Source: Sphingobacterium sp.
GTDB lineage: Bacteria; Bacteroidota; Bacteroidia; Sphingobacteriales; Sphingobacteriaceae
Direction: 5' to 3'
DNA length: 64,000 bases
Assembly: GCA_031286695.1 (NCBI GenBank)
Contig: JAITTY010000010.1
Coordinates: 1 to 64,000, forward strand
Shown: positions 1 through 7,542 of the stretch, piece by piece
Numbering within the stretch: the stretch's first letter is position 1
Layout of the letters: each line of letters starts with the position of its first letter
Notes under the pieces: model-generated
What the model saw: only the letters and a program-made list of their open reading frames with translations
What the model was told of the DNA's origin: nothing
Database searches by the model: none
Made by a program: the position numbers and the translations under genes

Positions 1-132
1 TTCGTAACTGGGCTATTATCCTAAATCAGTTCTTAACTTTATTTGAAAAAAGAGTCCAGTTATAAGGAACATAACTGAACTCCGTATTTTTTATTTACAC
101 ACTTGATGGGACAGTCCCAGTTTAGTTTAAAG

Positions 133-158
133 GCCAGGTCGCGAGATCTGGCTTTTTT
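133..158 (+). terminator. Orphan copy of the GNRA-loop terminator
   Basis: An 8-bp stem (GCCAGGTC / GATCTGGC, one G-T pair) closed by a GCGA tetraloop and followed by six T. It belongs to the terminator family that follows each NTF2-like paralogue in this window, so a further copy of that gene may lie left of the window. I see no convincing gene in bases 1-320. Confidence 0.75.
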
Positions 159-320
159 ACGTCAAAAGGGCCTGATTCTCATCAGACCCTTTCTCTCAGT
201 GTTTAGTTGTACATTAATTTTTATGTTTCCTAACAGTTCTTCTTTTTGTTTCGTCATCCAATGTTTTAAAAAACAATTGAATTTCCACGGTGTACGTCAA
301 TGAAACATTGGTGTTGCTAG

Positions 321-1361
321 CTATAATATCGATTTCAAATTTGTGTTGTTCAAACCTTTGTCTTTAAAAAAAGCTTCGAATGGTATCCCATTAATTTTCT
401 TTGTTTTATACCAAATGTTCAGTTTTCTATTGAGCTGTTTATCGGGCATATAATTTAACTTGGCTTTTTTAAAATAGTCCAAAAAATTACCGTTTAATAT
501 TCCATTGTCCCAATAGAACTCAAAATCTCCAATTCCTTCTACTGCATACCAGTCACTACCTTTATTTAAACCGGCACTTTTTGTAAAAGGAATGTAGGGT
601 TCATTTGTCCAAAATCTATCTATCACTATAGTTCGGCCTTGATTATTTAAATTTATGGTAGTATCTTTTATTATTCCCCCTTTTAGCGTATTTAACCTTC
701 CAGTAGAGAGATAATATTGTTTTGAAAAATTCTTACTCTGCGGATATATTCCCGCTGCATTGGTACTATATGGCTCCATATAGCCATTACCAATAAAATA
801 GGATTCAGTTAAGGTCTGGTTGTCAACTAGAAAATATTCATTTTTTCGCTTTATCACGATTTTATAATCCGTTCTTTTCAGGTTGAGTGATAGCGTCTCT
901 AAAAAAATACCTAAAGGTGCATAAGTCGCATAAAATATATCTTTTGCAGAGGTTCGCAACAGGCTATCCAAAGGAATTGTGTTTATATCCTTGTTAGCAA
1001 TGGCTTTCGAGATATTTTTTAGCTCAAATTTAGACCTTGTCAGCGGCGTTATTGTAACTAAGATATCAACGGGCAAATTTTTCCCTTCACGCTCAAAGCT
1101 TATAAAATTCTGAAATACTTTTTGATTTGAATCATCTTCATCTATGCTTTTTTTGAACAAAAAATTATAAATAGTCAAATCTGGAAAATCGGTACTGTCA
1201 GATTCGATTTCTGCATATGTTCTTTTGCAGAATAAGTGTCCATTCAATGAATCGGTTAATTTGTCTTGATCAAATACCACATATTTGGTTTGAGCAAAGC
1301 AGCTACCAATAAGTTGGAAGGCTGATACGGCTAAGAAAGTAAATAAGATTATTTTGCGCAT
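321..1361 (-). CDS. Secreted protein of unknown function
   Basis: A 346-residue exported protein that I do not recognise. Residues 1-23 form a signal peptide (hydrophobic core, cleavage likely at CFA-Q, with Q at +1 as is common in Bacteroidota). The mature part is rich in aromatic, Lys and Asn residues and contains an aromatic stretch (WYAVEGIGDFEFYWDNG) in its last quarter; no catalytic motif is evident. It is the first minus-strand gene lying between copies of the NTF2-like repeat. Its start is 113 bases from the upstream module of the next paralogue, so the two genes are divergent and may share a promoter region. Its stop faces the terminator at 133-158. It could be a surface or periplasmic orphan; function unknown. 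Confidence 0.75.
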   Translation of the reverse strand: MRKIILFTFLAVSAFQLIGSCFAQTKYVVFDQDKLTDSLNGHLFCKRTYAEIESDSTDFPDLTIYNFLFKKSIDEDDSNQKVFQNFISFEREGKNLPVDILVTITPLTRSKFELKNISKAIANKDINTIPLDSLLRTSAKDIFYATYAPLGIFLETLSLNLKRTDYKIVIKRKNEYFLVDNQTLTESYFIGNGYMEPYSTNAAGIYPQSKNFSKQYYLSTGRLNTLKGGIIKDTTINLNNQGRTIVIDRFWTNEPYIPFTKSAGLNKGSDWYAVEGIGDFEFYWDNGILNGNFLDYFKKAKLNYMPDKQLNRKLNIWYKTKKINGIPFEAFFKDKGLNNTNLKSIL

Positions 1362-1474
1362 GATAATTTTTTATTATTTAAAGGTCCAATACACCTTTCG
1401 CGTTATGCTCCATTGACTTTTGTAATTTCCTATTTAAATATAGCTCAATTGAAGCGATATTTTGAATGATAACT

Positions 1475-1614
1475 TTCACCTCCCCATTCCCGCCATTCAC
1501 CGAGTTTTCCTGATCGTTGGTCTAAAGCCCGTAGGCTAGGGGCGTATTGTGTTGTAGTTTTGAGTCAACAAATAAGAACAGATAAAAAAACTAACACAAT
1601 AAAATAAAGACATT
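1475..1614 (+). promoter_or_regulatory. Upstream module A of the NTF2-like paralogue
   Basis: Conserved with 4071-4211, 8598-8733 and 10078-10213, beginning at TTCACC and running into the start codon. It contains a short inverted repeat (AGCC-cgta-GGCT, 1526-1537, flanked by CTA/TAG) and a Bacteroidota -7 element TAGTTTTG at 1555-1562; I see no good -33 TTTG at the usual spacing. The leader from 1563 to the ATG is A-rich with no strong Shine-Dalgarno. Confidence 0.75.
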
Positions 1615-2061
1615 ATGAAAACGCTAGTAAAAACATTCGCAGCAGTAGCCCTAATCGCAGTATCCACTTTCGCTATGGCAGCTGAAGGACCTGGAGCAAA
1701 AGCAACAAAAGCAAACGTTAACCTTTCTACTGCAGACTTCGCTTTAGAGCACTATGTGGCGGTCACGACTCAGGGAGAATCAGCAGGAGTAGAGCAGTTA
1801 TTTGCAGCTGATTTCAACCAAAAGATCCAAGCTTCTAATGCACAAAATCACAGCCGTAGTGCGGTAGTTAAACTATTGAAAAAGCAAAAAGGCGAGAAGC
1901 TGAACTGTACAGTAAGCACTGATATCATCGAGGAATCGGCAGACTACATGGTTGCTAAAGTGACCTTAGAATTTGAAAACTTCACCAAGACTGATCTAGT
2001 TACTTTGGAGCGTGTGGGCAATGACTGGAAAGTATCCAAATCAATCAATTCGTATAAATAG
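1615..2061 (+). CDS. Secreted NTF2-like protein, paralogue A
   Basis: A 148-residue protein with a signal peptide (residues 1-22, MKTLVKTFAA... ending FAMAA). The mature ~125 residues resemble small NTF2/SnoaL-like or lumazine-binding-like proteins: an N-terminal helix (ADFALEHYVAV), the phrase LFAADFNQKIQ, then a strand-rich half ending VTLERVGNDWKVSKSI, typical of this cone-shaped fold. No catalytic residues are obvious, so a ligand-binding or scaffolding role in the periplasm is only an inference. It differs from paralogue B at about a dozen positions with no indel. It has its own promoter module and terminator, so it is a single-gene transcription unit. It is divergent from the gene at 321 and convergent with the macro-domain gene. 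Confidence 0.85.
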   Translation: MKTLVKTFAAVALIAVSTFAMAAEGPGAKATKANVNLSTADFALEHYVAVTTQGESAGVEQLFAADFNQKIQASNAQNHSRSAVVKLLKKQKGEKLNCTVSTDIIEESADYMVAKVTLEFENFTKTDLVTLERVGNDWKVSKSINSYK

Positions 2062-2071
2062 AATTTTACAA

Positions 2072-2153
2072 CTGGTGGTTTGCTAGTCATAAAAGACAAA
2101 CCACTAGTGAATCATATGTTTATGAAGGCCACGTCGTGAGATGTGGCTTTTTT
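2072..2153 (+). terminator. 3' hairpin plus GNRA-loop terminator, copy A
   Basis: Two structures in series. The first is an 11-bp stem, CTGGTGGTTTG (2072-2082) with CAAACCACTAG (2097-2107). The second is an intrinsic terminator, GCCACGTC-GTGA-GATGTGGC (2128-2147) followed by six T. The linker GTGAATCATATG between them is conserved in copies B, C and D. Confidence 0.85.
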
Positions 2154-2189
2154 AGTTTTGTCCACTTGCTACTAATTGTCAATTGTTTT

Positions 2190-2645
2190 TTAAATATTTC
2201 TATAATTTTCTACAACGATAAGATCAATATCATCATAATCTTTGGCAACCCTGTTAATAGTAGCTTTTACATCGTCCCAAACTAAACCACCCAACCCAGC
2301 CCCAATTTTGGGCAGCGCTATTTTTTCGATGCCATTTTGGCGGGCATATACAAGCATTTTGAGAAGAGAATCTTCAATTGCTTTAAGCTCTGCTTTGGTT
2401 TTCCAAGTTTTTTGAGTGCCGAGATTGAAAACAGTGCCTACACCATAGTCGTAAGAAAAAACATCCCCAAGAGAGAAATCACCATCTTTACAACGCTTTT
2501 TATATTCCCAATACATTTGATTATATTTTTCTTTGAATTGTAAAGCGATTCCTTTCCCCATTGCTCCAGCGCAATTACAACCATGAGCATAATTTTTTAC
2601 ATCCGGTAAATTGAATATATTTCCAAATTCTAGATATTTAACCAT
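2190..2645 (-). CDS. Stand-alone macro domain, DarG/TARG1-like
   Basis: A 151-residue single macro domain that probably binds ADP-ribose or removes it from a target. The loop HGCNCAGAMGKGIALQF (residues 21-37) and the second loop PKIGAGLGGL (about 112-121) are the two ligand-binding loops of the ALC1/TARG1/DarG macro class. K79, in NLGTQKTWK, sits where TARG1 and DarG carry their catalytic lysine (alignment from memory). In the DarTG toxin-antitoxin system the DarG macro domain reverses DNA ADP-ribosylation by DarT; no DarT-like gene and no DarG C-terminal region are present here. It lies downstream of the propeller-like gene on the same strand (59-base gap) and may be co-transcribed with it. 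It could be an orphan antitoxin or protection gene against incoming ADP-ribosyltransferases. Confidence 0.85.
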   Translation of the reverse strand: MVKYLEFGNIFNLPDVKNYAHGCNCAGAMGKGIALQFKEKYNQMYWEYKKRCKDGDFSLGDVFSYDYGVGTVFNLGTQKTWKTKAELKAIEDSLLKMLVYARQNGIEKIALPKIGAGLGGLVWDDVKATINRVAKDYDDIDLIVVENYRNI

Positions 2646-2704
2646 TCCCCTTTATGTTTTTAGTTTTTACTCCATTGTATAAGTCATTTTAAGGAATTGT
2701 CCTT

Positions 2705-3967
2705 TTACCATTTCAGAGGCTGAGATTCCCCTTTCCAGATCAACAGCCTAAAGTCCTCGTAATGGTTTCCATCGCCGATGGTGTGTTTATCCCGATGTCC
2801 TTTACCCAACAAAAGTTTATGGATCATACCACTACAAGAGGCTGCCCACAATGTAAGGCCGTCATCTGAAGCAGTGATTCCACTTATTGTTGAACCTAAA
2901 AAGTGTTGCCAAAGTTTTTTTCCATTTTTATCAATGGCTTTTATATAACCATATGCATCCCCAAGAATATAATAGTCGTCAATTGCTATGCCGACATATA
3001 CCCGCATGTTGTCATCTATCACGTTGTATTGATCGCTTTCAGCGTATGGTTCAATATTTATACCTTTTAGTTTAACTGTATCTACACCAATCGTTATACC
3101 ATTATAAAAATGGCAAGAATTGGTAATCAGTTGGGCATCATCATGGGAAAAAAGACAGAAATGAGGATAAGAAGACTGTGGGCCAATATTTCCTAAAGTA
3201 GTTCCCTCCGCATCCATAATAGTGTGGTCATAACACTGGTCACCTGCAACAATAAATGTGTTGTCATTAGACAATGTTGCATTTTCCATATCTATATTGG
3301 AAGACCAATCCTCATCATTATTTTCATTGAGAGGATGGATAAGCTTTTCGGCATCTTTGTCAATTAAATAGATTCCTTCGGAAGTGACAAGGAGAATTTT
3401 TCTGCCATCGTTAAACGGGATCAGCTCGGTGATACCGAATTCGGCGGTTTCTTTAAGTATAAACTCGCCAATCAAGGTACCTTCCCAACCATTATAAGTA
3501 GAGATTTTTCCTGGTACCGCTATCGCAAAGATATTGCCGCGTTTGGATTTGCCAATTGCGGTGATATTGTCTTCTAGTTCAAGTAGTTTTTCATTATCCA
3601 GTATGTAAGCCTGTCTTTTCTGATAGGATGTGCCGGTCAGAAAAGCAATCTTTTGCTTGTCAATAAAATGAAGCATTTCTATACTTTGCCCTTGTTTTTC
3701 CAAGAATGGTATGAATGGTGCGTGCGCAGGAGGAAAACTTTCCCGGAATTGTTCAGTTTTCTGATTTAGATTTGCTGCTCTAAGGAGATTAAGGATTTCA
3801 TTTGCCAGATGATCTCTATTGTCCTGAGGTTCTTCTCCTTTCCAGTTATCCCAACCATTTTTTTCTCCAAATTCTACCATTTTATTTATTTCAGAGGCAT
3901 ATTGTTCGCCCTTAGCATTCCACTCTTCCCGAATATCAGGTTTATTTTTTTTGAAAAAATTAAACAT
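2705..3967 (-). CDS. Cytoplasmic beta-propeller-like protein
   Basis: A 420-residue protein without a signal peptide. Residues 1-80 are helical and charged; from about residue 95 there are repeated short beta-type segments with a WD40/PQQ-like rhythm (for example GITASDDGLTLWAASCSGMI and DAYGYIKAIDKNGKKLW), suggesting a propeller. The end, RLLIWKGESQPLKW, is an aromatic C-terminal motif. I do not know an assigned function. It is the promoter-proximal gene of a minus-strand pair with the macro-domain gene, and its start is about 100 bases from upstream module B. A role as a protein-binding immunity or scaffold factor is possible but unsupported. Confidence 0.65.
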   Translation of the reverse strand: MFNFFKKNKPDIREEWNAKGEQYASEINKMVEFGEKNGWDNWKGEEPQDNRDHLANEILNLLRAANLNQKTEQFRESFPPAHAPFIPFLEKQGQSIEMLHFIDKQKIAFLTGTSYQKRQAYILDNEKLLELEDNITAIGKSKRGNIFAIAVPGKISTYNGWEGTLIGEFILKETAEFGITELIPFNDGRKILLVTSEGIYLIDKDAEKLIHPLNENNDEDWSSNIDMENATLSNDNTFIVAGDQCYDHTIMDAEGTTLGNIGPQSSYPHFCLFSHDDAQLITNSCHFYNGITIGVDTVKLKGINIEPYAESDQYNVIDDNMRVYVGIAIDDYYILGDAYGYIKAIDKNGKKLWQHFLGSTISGITASDDGLTLWAASCSGMIHKLLLGKGHRDKHTIGDGNHYEDFRLLIWKGESQPLKW

Positions 3968-4070
3968 GCTTATTATTTAAAAATGTTGTATAGAAGTCCA
4001 ACCATCCAACTTCATATTTAGACAATTGGAATAATGAATATGAGTAAAATTATCTTGAAATGCAACTTGC

Positions 4071-4211
4071 TTCACCTCTCCATTCCAGCCATTCACCGAG
4101 TTTTCCTGATCGTTGGTCTAAAGTCCGTAGGCTAGGGGCCTATTGTGTCGTAGTTTTGAGTCAACAAATAAGAACAGATAAAAAAAACTAACACAATAAA
4201 ATAAAGACATT
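4071..4211 (+). promoter_or_regulatory. Upstream module B of the NTF2-like paralogue
   Basis: Second copy of the module described at 1475, with the -7-like element TAGTTTTG at 4151-4158. It differs from A at only a few positions, one of which (AGTC for AGCC) weakens the small inverted repeat. It lies between this paralogue and the divergent propeller-like gene. Confidence 0.75.
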
Positions 4212-4658
4212 ATGAAAACTCTAGTAAAAACATTCGCAGCAGCAGCTTTAATCGCCGTATCAACTTTCGCTATGGCCGCTGAAGGACCTGGAGCAAAAGC
4301 AACAAAAGCAAACGTTAACCTTTCTTCAGCAGACTTGGCACTCGATCACTATGTGGCAGTCACCACTGAAGGAGAATCAGCAGGCGTAGAGCAATTATTC
4401 GCTGAAGATTTCAATCAAAAAATCCAAGCTTCCAATACACAGTCTAACAGCCGTAGTGCGGTAGTTAAACTATTGAAAAAGCAAAAAGGAGAGAAGCTGA
4501 ATTGCGCAGTAAGCACAGACATCATAGAAGAATCGGCTGACTATATGGTGGCTAAAGTAACCTTGAAATTTGAAAACTTTACCAAAACAGATTTAGTTAC
4601 CTTGGAGCGTTTGGGTAATGACTGGAAAGTATCCAAATCGATTAATTCGTATAAATAG
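4212..4658 (+). CDS. Secreted NTF2-like protein, paralogue B
   Basis: A 148-residue paralogue with the same signal peptide and fold as the gene at 1615. Distinct residues include E65 in LFAEDFNQ, NTQSNSR instead of NAQNHSR, and A for T in NCAVSTD. The substitutions cluster in the helix-loop after residue 60, while the signal peptide and C-terminal strands are nearly fixed, which fits recent duplication or gene conversion. Single-gene unit with its own promoter module and terminator; convergent with the thioredoxin-like gene, whose stop codon lies inside this unit's terminator T-run. Confidence 0.85.
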   Translation: MKTLVKTFAAAALIAVSTFAMAAEGPGAKATKANVNLSSADLALDHYVAVTTEGESAGVEQLFAEDFNQKIQASNTQSNSRSAVVKLLKKQKGEKLNCAVSTDIIEESADYMVAKVTLKFENFTKTDLVTLERLGNDWKVSKSINSYK

Positions 4659-4668
4659 ACTTTTACAA

Positions 4669-4749
4669 CTGGTGGTTTGCCAGTCATAAAAGACAAACCA
4701 CTAGTGAATCATATGTTTATGAAGGCCACGTCGTGAGATGTGGCTTTTT
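4669..4749 (+). terminator. 3' hairpin plus GNRA-loop terminator, copy B
   Basis: Stem CTGGTGGTTTG (4669-4679) with CAAACCACTAG (4694-4704), then GCCACGTC-GTGA-GATGTGGC (4725-4744) and five T. The T-run overlaps the stop codon of the opposing gene, so it may terminate both strands. Confidence 0.85.
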
Positions 4750-5734
4750 ACTCTAAAAATTTATCAAGCGTCTTTTTAGTTATATTCTCACTTAATGATT
4801 TCACAATTTTACCTGTTTCATCTAGCATAATGAAATAAGGTATTTTTTTTGAATGTGTATAATAAGTTTGGATATTTCGATTTTTGGCGCCTCTATTATC
4901 AGCGTTTTTTACAAAATTTGAATCCTGTTGCAATTCCTTTGTTGTCAGTTTACTTCGGTCGTCAATAAGGATGGCTTTAAAAACAAATTTACTGCGGATA
5001 TATTTCATTATGTTATCGTCATTTAGATACATTAGTTCAGCCTCTAGCTTTCTGCTTGTGATATCAGTCCAACCGGAAAAATAGAGAATGACCCTTTTGT
5101 TTTGTTCTTTAGCCTTCTGTATCACCTCTGCAAGAGCGCTGTCCTGGTTATCATCCCAAAGTATTTTTTTCTGTGGTTGTGGGGGAGTCATTAGCTTTTG
5201 CTGATTTTTAAAAATGGCCCAAGCTTGGTAATAAGTTATCTCACCGATTTTATTTTCCTTCATAAAATTATAAAAGGAATCCAATTCACCTTTGTCGATT
5301 GCTGATCTGTCCGTTTCAAAAATATCAATAAATAATAACCTGTCCTTTGACCATTCTTTCAGATTAACCGTACGTGACCTTAATGTTTTGTTGGCAATAT
5401 GAAATTTCAATATGGTTGGGTATTCAGACGACGCTTTGAATTCTTTTATTTTATTGAATACCTCGCTATACGTAATCTGCTTGTTGGGTTCTTGCATTGA
5501 AGGAGCTATCAATGTATTAAATACTCCGGGCAAAGATGTTGCAATTTCTAGTGCGACAGAGTCGAGTCCGCATGCTTTTAGTTTGGAGAAATCTTTGATT
5601 AAGCTGTCTAGTTCGGCCGGAGAATAGCTTTTATTCTCAAACTTTTTTTTAAATAGTGAAGTACAATTAATCTGGGCTGTACCATAATTGTACAATAAGA
5701 AGTTCGTTAAGACATAAAGAAATAATTTTGACAT
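4748..5734 (-). CDS. Secreted thioredoxin-fold protein lacking the CxxC cysteines
   Basis: A 328-residue exported protein: signal peptide (residues 1-20, ending GTAQ), a helical region to about 190, then a thioredoxin-like domain. The segment VILYFSGWTDITSRKLEAEL corresponds to the active-site helix of DsbD-gamma-like domains, usually of the form FTGW.CVNCRKME. Both cysteines are replaced here (by D and S), so it is unlikely to be a thiol oxidoreductase. The cis-Pro region is kept (KKIPYFIMLDETGKIV). It may be a binding domain, chaperone or decoy. It is a minus-strand gene in the interval between paralogues B and C. Confidence in the fold is fair; the function is unknown. Confidence 0.75.
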   Translation of the reverse strand: MSKLFLYVLTNFLLYNYGTAQINCTSLFKKKFENKSYSPAELDSLIKDFSKLKACGLDSVALEIATSLPGVFNTLIAPSMQEPNKQITYSEVFNKIKEFKASSEYPTILKFHIANKTLRSRTVNLKEWSKDRLLFIDIFETDRSAIDKGELDSFYNFMKENKIGEITYYQAWAIFKNQQKLMTPPQPQKKILWDDNQDSALAEVIQKAKEQNKRVILYFSGWTDITSRKLEAELMYLNDDNIMKYIRSKFVFKAILIDDRSKLTTKELQQDSNFVKNADNRGAKNRNIQTYYTHSKKIPYFIMLDETGKIVKSLSENITKKTLDKFLE

Positions 5735-5914
5735 GGCTTATTTATGATTTAGTCTACTCCGCTTTAATAGCATATTTATTATCTCGAATAGATTTACTTT
5801 TAATGAATATACACGTAATACTGTTTAATTCATAATCCGATTCACGCTCTAAATTTCCATGTAATTAGGACTAATGGTTAAATCTGTAAAGTTTTTCCAG
5901 AACGAGACAAGGCT

Positions 5915-6217
5915 GCGGTAACCACTGCGGGAGAATCAGCAGGCGTAGAGCAGTTATTTGCAGCTGATTTCAATCAAAAGATCCAAGCTTCCAATGCACA
6001 GTCTAACAGCCGTAGCGAAGTGGTTAAATCCTTGAAAAAGCAAAAAGGAGCAAAGCTAAACTGTACAGTAAGCACAGATATCATCGAGGAATCGGCAGAC
6101 TATATGATTGCTAAAGTAACGTTGAAATTTGAAAACTTGACCAAGACAGATTTAGTTACCGTGGAGCGTGTGGGCAATGATTGTAAAGTATCTAAATCGA
6201 TCAATTCGTATAAATAG
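5915..6217 (+). pseudogene. Truncated NTF2-like paralogue C, missing its 5' half
   Basis: Homology to the intact paralogues begins at about 5915 (AVTTAGESAGVEQLF) and stays in frame to the stop, so about 48 codons, the signal peptide and the whole upstream module are missing. A W-to-C change (GNDCKVSK) alters an otherwise fixed residue. The nearest in-frame ATG is at 6020, well inside the fold, so any product would be a cytoplasmic fragment. The left breakpoint lies about 180 bases from the start of the thioredoxin-like gene, and the upstream DNA (5735-5914) resembles no other copy. It fits a deletion or a one-sided recombination that removed the 5' part while the 3' hairpins survived. Confidence 0.85.
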
Positions 6218-6227
6218 ATCTTAATAA

Positions 6228-6321
6228 CTAGTGCTCCGCGATACTAAGTTATAGGTAGAGCACTAGTGAATCATATGTTTTTATTTAGTTCAGAAGCCAC
6301 GTCGTGAGATGTGGCTTTTTT
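6228..6321 (+). terminator. 3' hairpin plus GNRA-loop terminator, copy C
   Basis: The first stem is CTAGTGCTC (6228-6236) with GAGCACTAG (6258-6266). Its sequence differs from copies A and B, but pairing is kept by matching changes on both arms. The terminator GCCACGTC-GTGA-GATGTGGC (6296-6315) with six T follows. Confidence 0.85.
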
Positions 6322-6613
6322 GCGTTTTATGCATGCTCATCGCCTAGACTTTTCGGTAGATGTATTCTACCGATTACATTGGATGCTTTTTACTCAAATA
6401 GCCCTTGAATGAAGCCTAAGTTTGTGTAAGAATTAACAATAACAGCATTATGGAAAATCAAATACTTTCAAAAAAAGCACGATCCGATCTTACAAGTCGG
6501 TAAAAACAGAATTACTTCTAATCGGATAATTAAATATTGCATTAATTGTCTATATTCGAAAACGGCCCATATTCTTATGGCAGTAACTTTATTAACAATC
6601 TAAATTTTATTTT

Positions 6614-6769
6614 ATGTGGAGTTTAATTTTATACTTTTTATTCGGTATTGGTCAGCCTGCCAATACAAGTTCATCTGCAAACAGTTCTATAGTCAATGTA
6701 ACTACGGATGATACTCCTGATGACGGTGATGGTGGGGATAAAGGAAATCCTCGTCCTCCTAAAAAATAA
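6614..6769 (+). CDS. Tandem secreted micro-peptide 1
   Basis: A 51-residue peptide, first of five tandem paralogues starting MWSLILYFLFGIG. It has a hydrophobic N-terminus without the usual positive charge, then a Ser/Asn/Thr-rich linker (NTSSSANSS), an acidic Asp/Gly segment (DDTPDDGDGGDKG) and a Pro/basic tail (RPPKK). It is probably exported; the Asp-rich part could bind a cation. Its promoter should lie in 6322-6613, where I see no other gene. The family is unknown to me. Reality is supported by conservation of the reading frame, start and stop in five copies with mostly silent or conservative differences. Confidence 0.7.
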   Translation: MWSLILYFLFGIGQPANTSSSANSSIVNVTTDDTPDDGDGGDKGNPRPPKK

Positions 6770-6799
6770 TTACTGTTTTAAAACTTGTAATCATTCAAT

Positions 6800-6955
6800 A
6801 TGTGGAGTTTAATTTTATACTTTTTGTTTGGTATTGGCCAACCTGCCAATATAAGTTCGTCAGGAAACAGTTCCACGGTTAGTGTAACAGCGGACGATAA
6901 TCCTAATGATGGCGACGGTGGAGACAAAGGAACTCCAATACCGCCTAACAAGTAA
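6800..6955 (+). CDS. Tandem secreted micro-peptide 2
   Basis: A 51-residue paralogue of the peptide at 6614, starting 30 bases after its stop. It has the same hydrophobic start, then GQPANISSSGNSS, an acidic DDNPNDGDGGDKG and the tail TPIPPNK. Copies 2, 3 and 4 are the closest to each other, suggesting they are the most recent duplicates. The following spacer (ATATTTATCAGAAAAAATC) is repeated after copy 4, showing that the duplicated unit includes the spacer. Confidence 0.7.
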   Translation: MWSLILYFLFGIGQPANISSSGNSSTVSVTADDNPNDGDGGDKGTPIPPNK

Positions 6956-6979
6956 TATTTATCAGAAAAAATCAATTTT

Positions 6980-7135
6980 ATGTGGAGTTTAATTTTATAC
7001 TTTTTGTTTGGTATTGGCCAACCTGCCAATATAAATTCGTCAGGAAACAGTTCTACGGTTAATATAACAGCGGACGATAATCCTAATGATGGCGACGGTG
7101 GAGACAAAGGAAGTACGAGGCCACCAATTCCTTAA
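6980..7135 (+). CDS. Tandem secreted micro-peptide 3
   Basis: A 51-residue paralogue, 24 bases after copy 2. Almost identical to copy 2 up to the acidic segment; the last residues change to GSTRPPIP, so the C-terminal tail is the variable part of the family. No charged residue occurs before the hydrophobic stretch. Probably co-transcribed with its neighbours. Confidence 0.7.
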   Translation: MWSLILYFLFGIGQPANINSSGNSSTVNITADDNPNDGDGGDKGSTRPPIP

Positions 7136-7156
7136 AGAATGAAAAACTAATTCAAT

Positions 7157-7312
7157 ATGTGGAGTTTAATTTTATACTTTTTATTCGGTGTTGGTCAACC
7201 TGCCAATATAAATTCGTCAGGAAACAGTTCTACAGTTAATGTAACAGCGGACGATAATCCTAATGATGGCGATGGTGGAGATAAGGAAAATCCGATACCG
7301 CCTAAGAAGTAA
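7157..7312 (+). CDS. Tandem secreted micro-peptide 4
   Basis: A 51-residue paralogue, 21 bases after copy 3. It carries GVGQPAN where the others have GIGQPAN or GIGQSAN, and its tail is KENPIPPKK. The acidic DDNPNDGDGGD segment is unchanged, pointing to selection on it. The spacer after its stop matches the one after copy 2. Confidence 0.7.
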   Translation: MWSLILYFLFGVGQPANINSSGNSSTVNVTADDNPNDGDGGDKENPIPPKK

Positions 7313-7338
7313 TATTTATCAGAAAAAATCAACTAACT

Positions 7339-7488
7339 ATGTGGAGTTTAATTTTATACTTTTTATTCGGTATTGGTCAGTCTGCCAATGCTCAGACACC
7401 GACTGTACAGGCAGCGGTTTCATCCGAAGCGGATCAACCAGATGATAATGGGGGTGATACGGGGACGGTTCGTCCTCCAAGAAAGTAA
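7339..7488 (+). CDS. Tandem secreted micro-peptide 5 (divergent)
   Basis: A 49-residue member, the last and most divergent. Its N-terminus MWSLILYFLFGIGQSANAQ gives the clearest type I signal peptidase site of the set (ANA-Q, Q at +1), which supports export of the whole family. The mature part is only about 30 residues: a spacer of A/V/S residues, acidic ADQPDDNGGDTG, and RPPRK. A perfect hairpin follows at 7493-7532. Confidence 0.7.
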   Translation: MWSLILYFLFGIGQSANAQTPTVQAAVSSEADQPDDNGGDTGTVRPPRK

Positions 7489-7492
7489 AGTG

Positions 7493-7532
7493 ATTACTAA
7501 GGCTATATTTGGAAAAAAATAGCCTTAGTAAT
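7493..7532. terminator. Hairpin between convergent genes
   Basis: A 14-bp perfect inverted repeat (7493-7506 with 7519-7532) around a purine-rich loop. It sits between the peptide array and the convergent AbiEii-like gene. No long T-run follows on either strand, so termination on both strands is likely but not certain. Confidence 0.6.
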
Positions 7533-7542
7533 TATGTCGATA

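Noticed and set aside
6778..7107. 109-codon frame on the minus strand across the peptide repeats
   Set aside because: It is antisense to two peptide genes and repeats only because the peptide genes repeat.
6614..7488. Regularly spaced direct repeats resembling a CRISPR-like array
   Set aside because: The repeat unit (~160-185 bases) encodes conserved reading frames with start and stop codons, there are no short unique spacers, and no cas genes are present.
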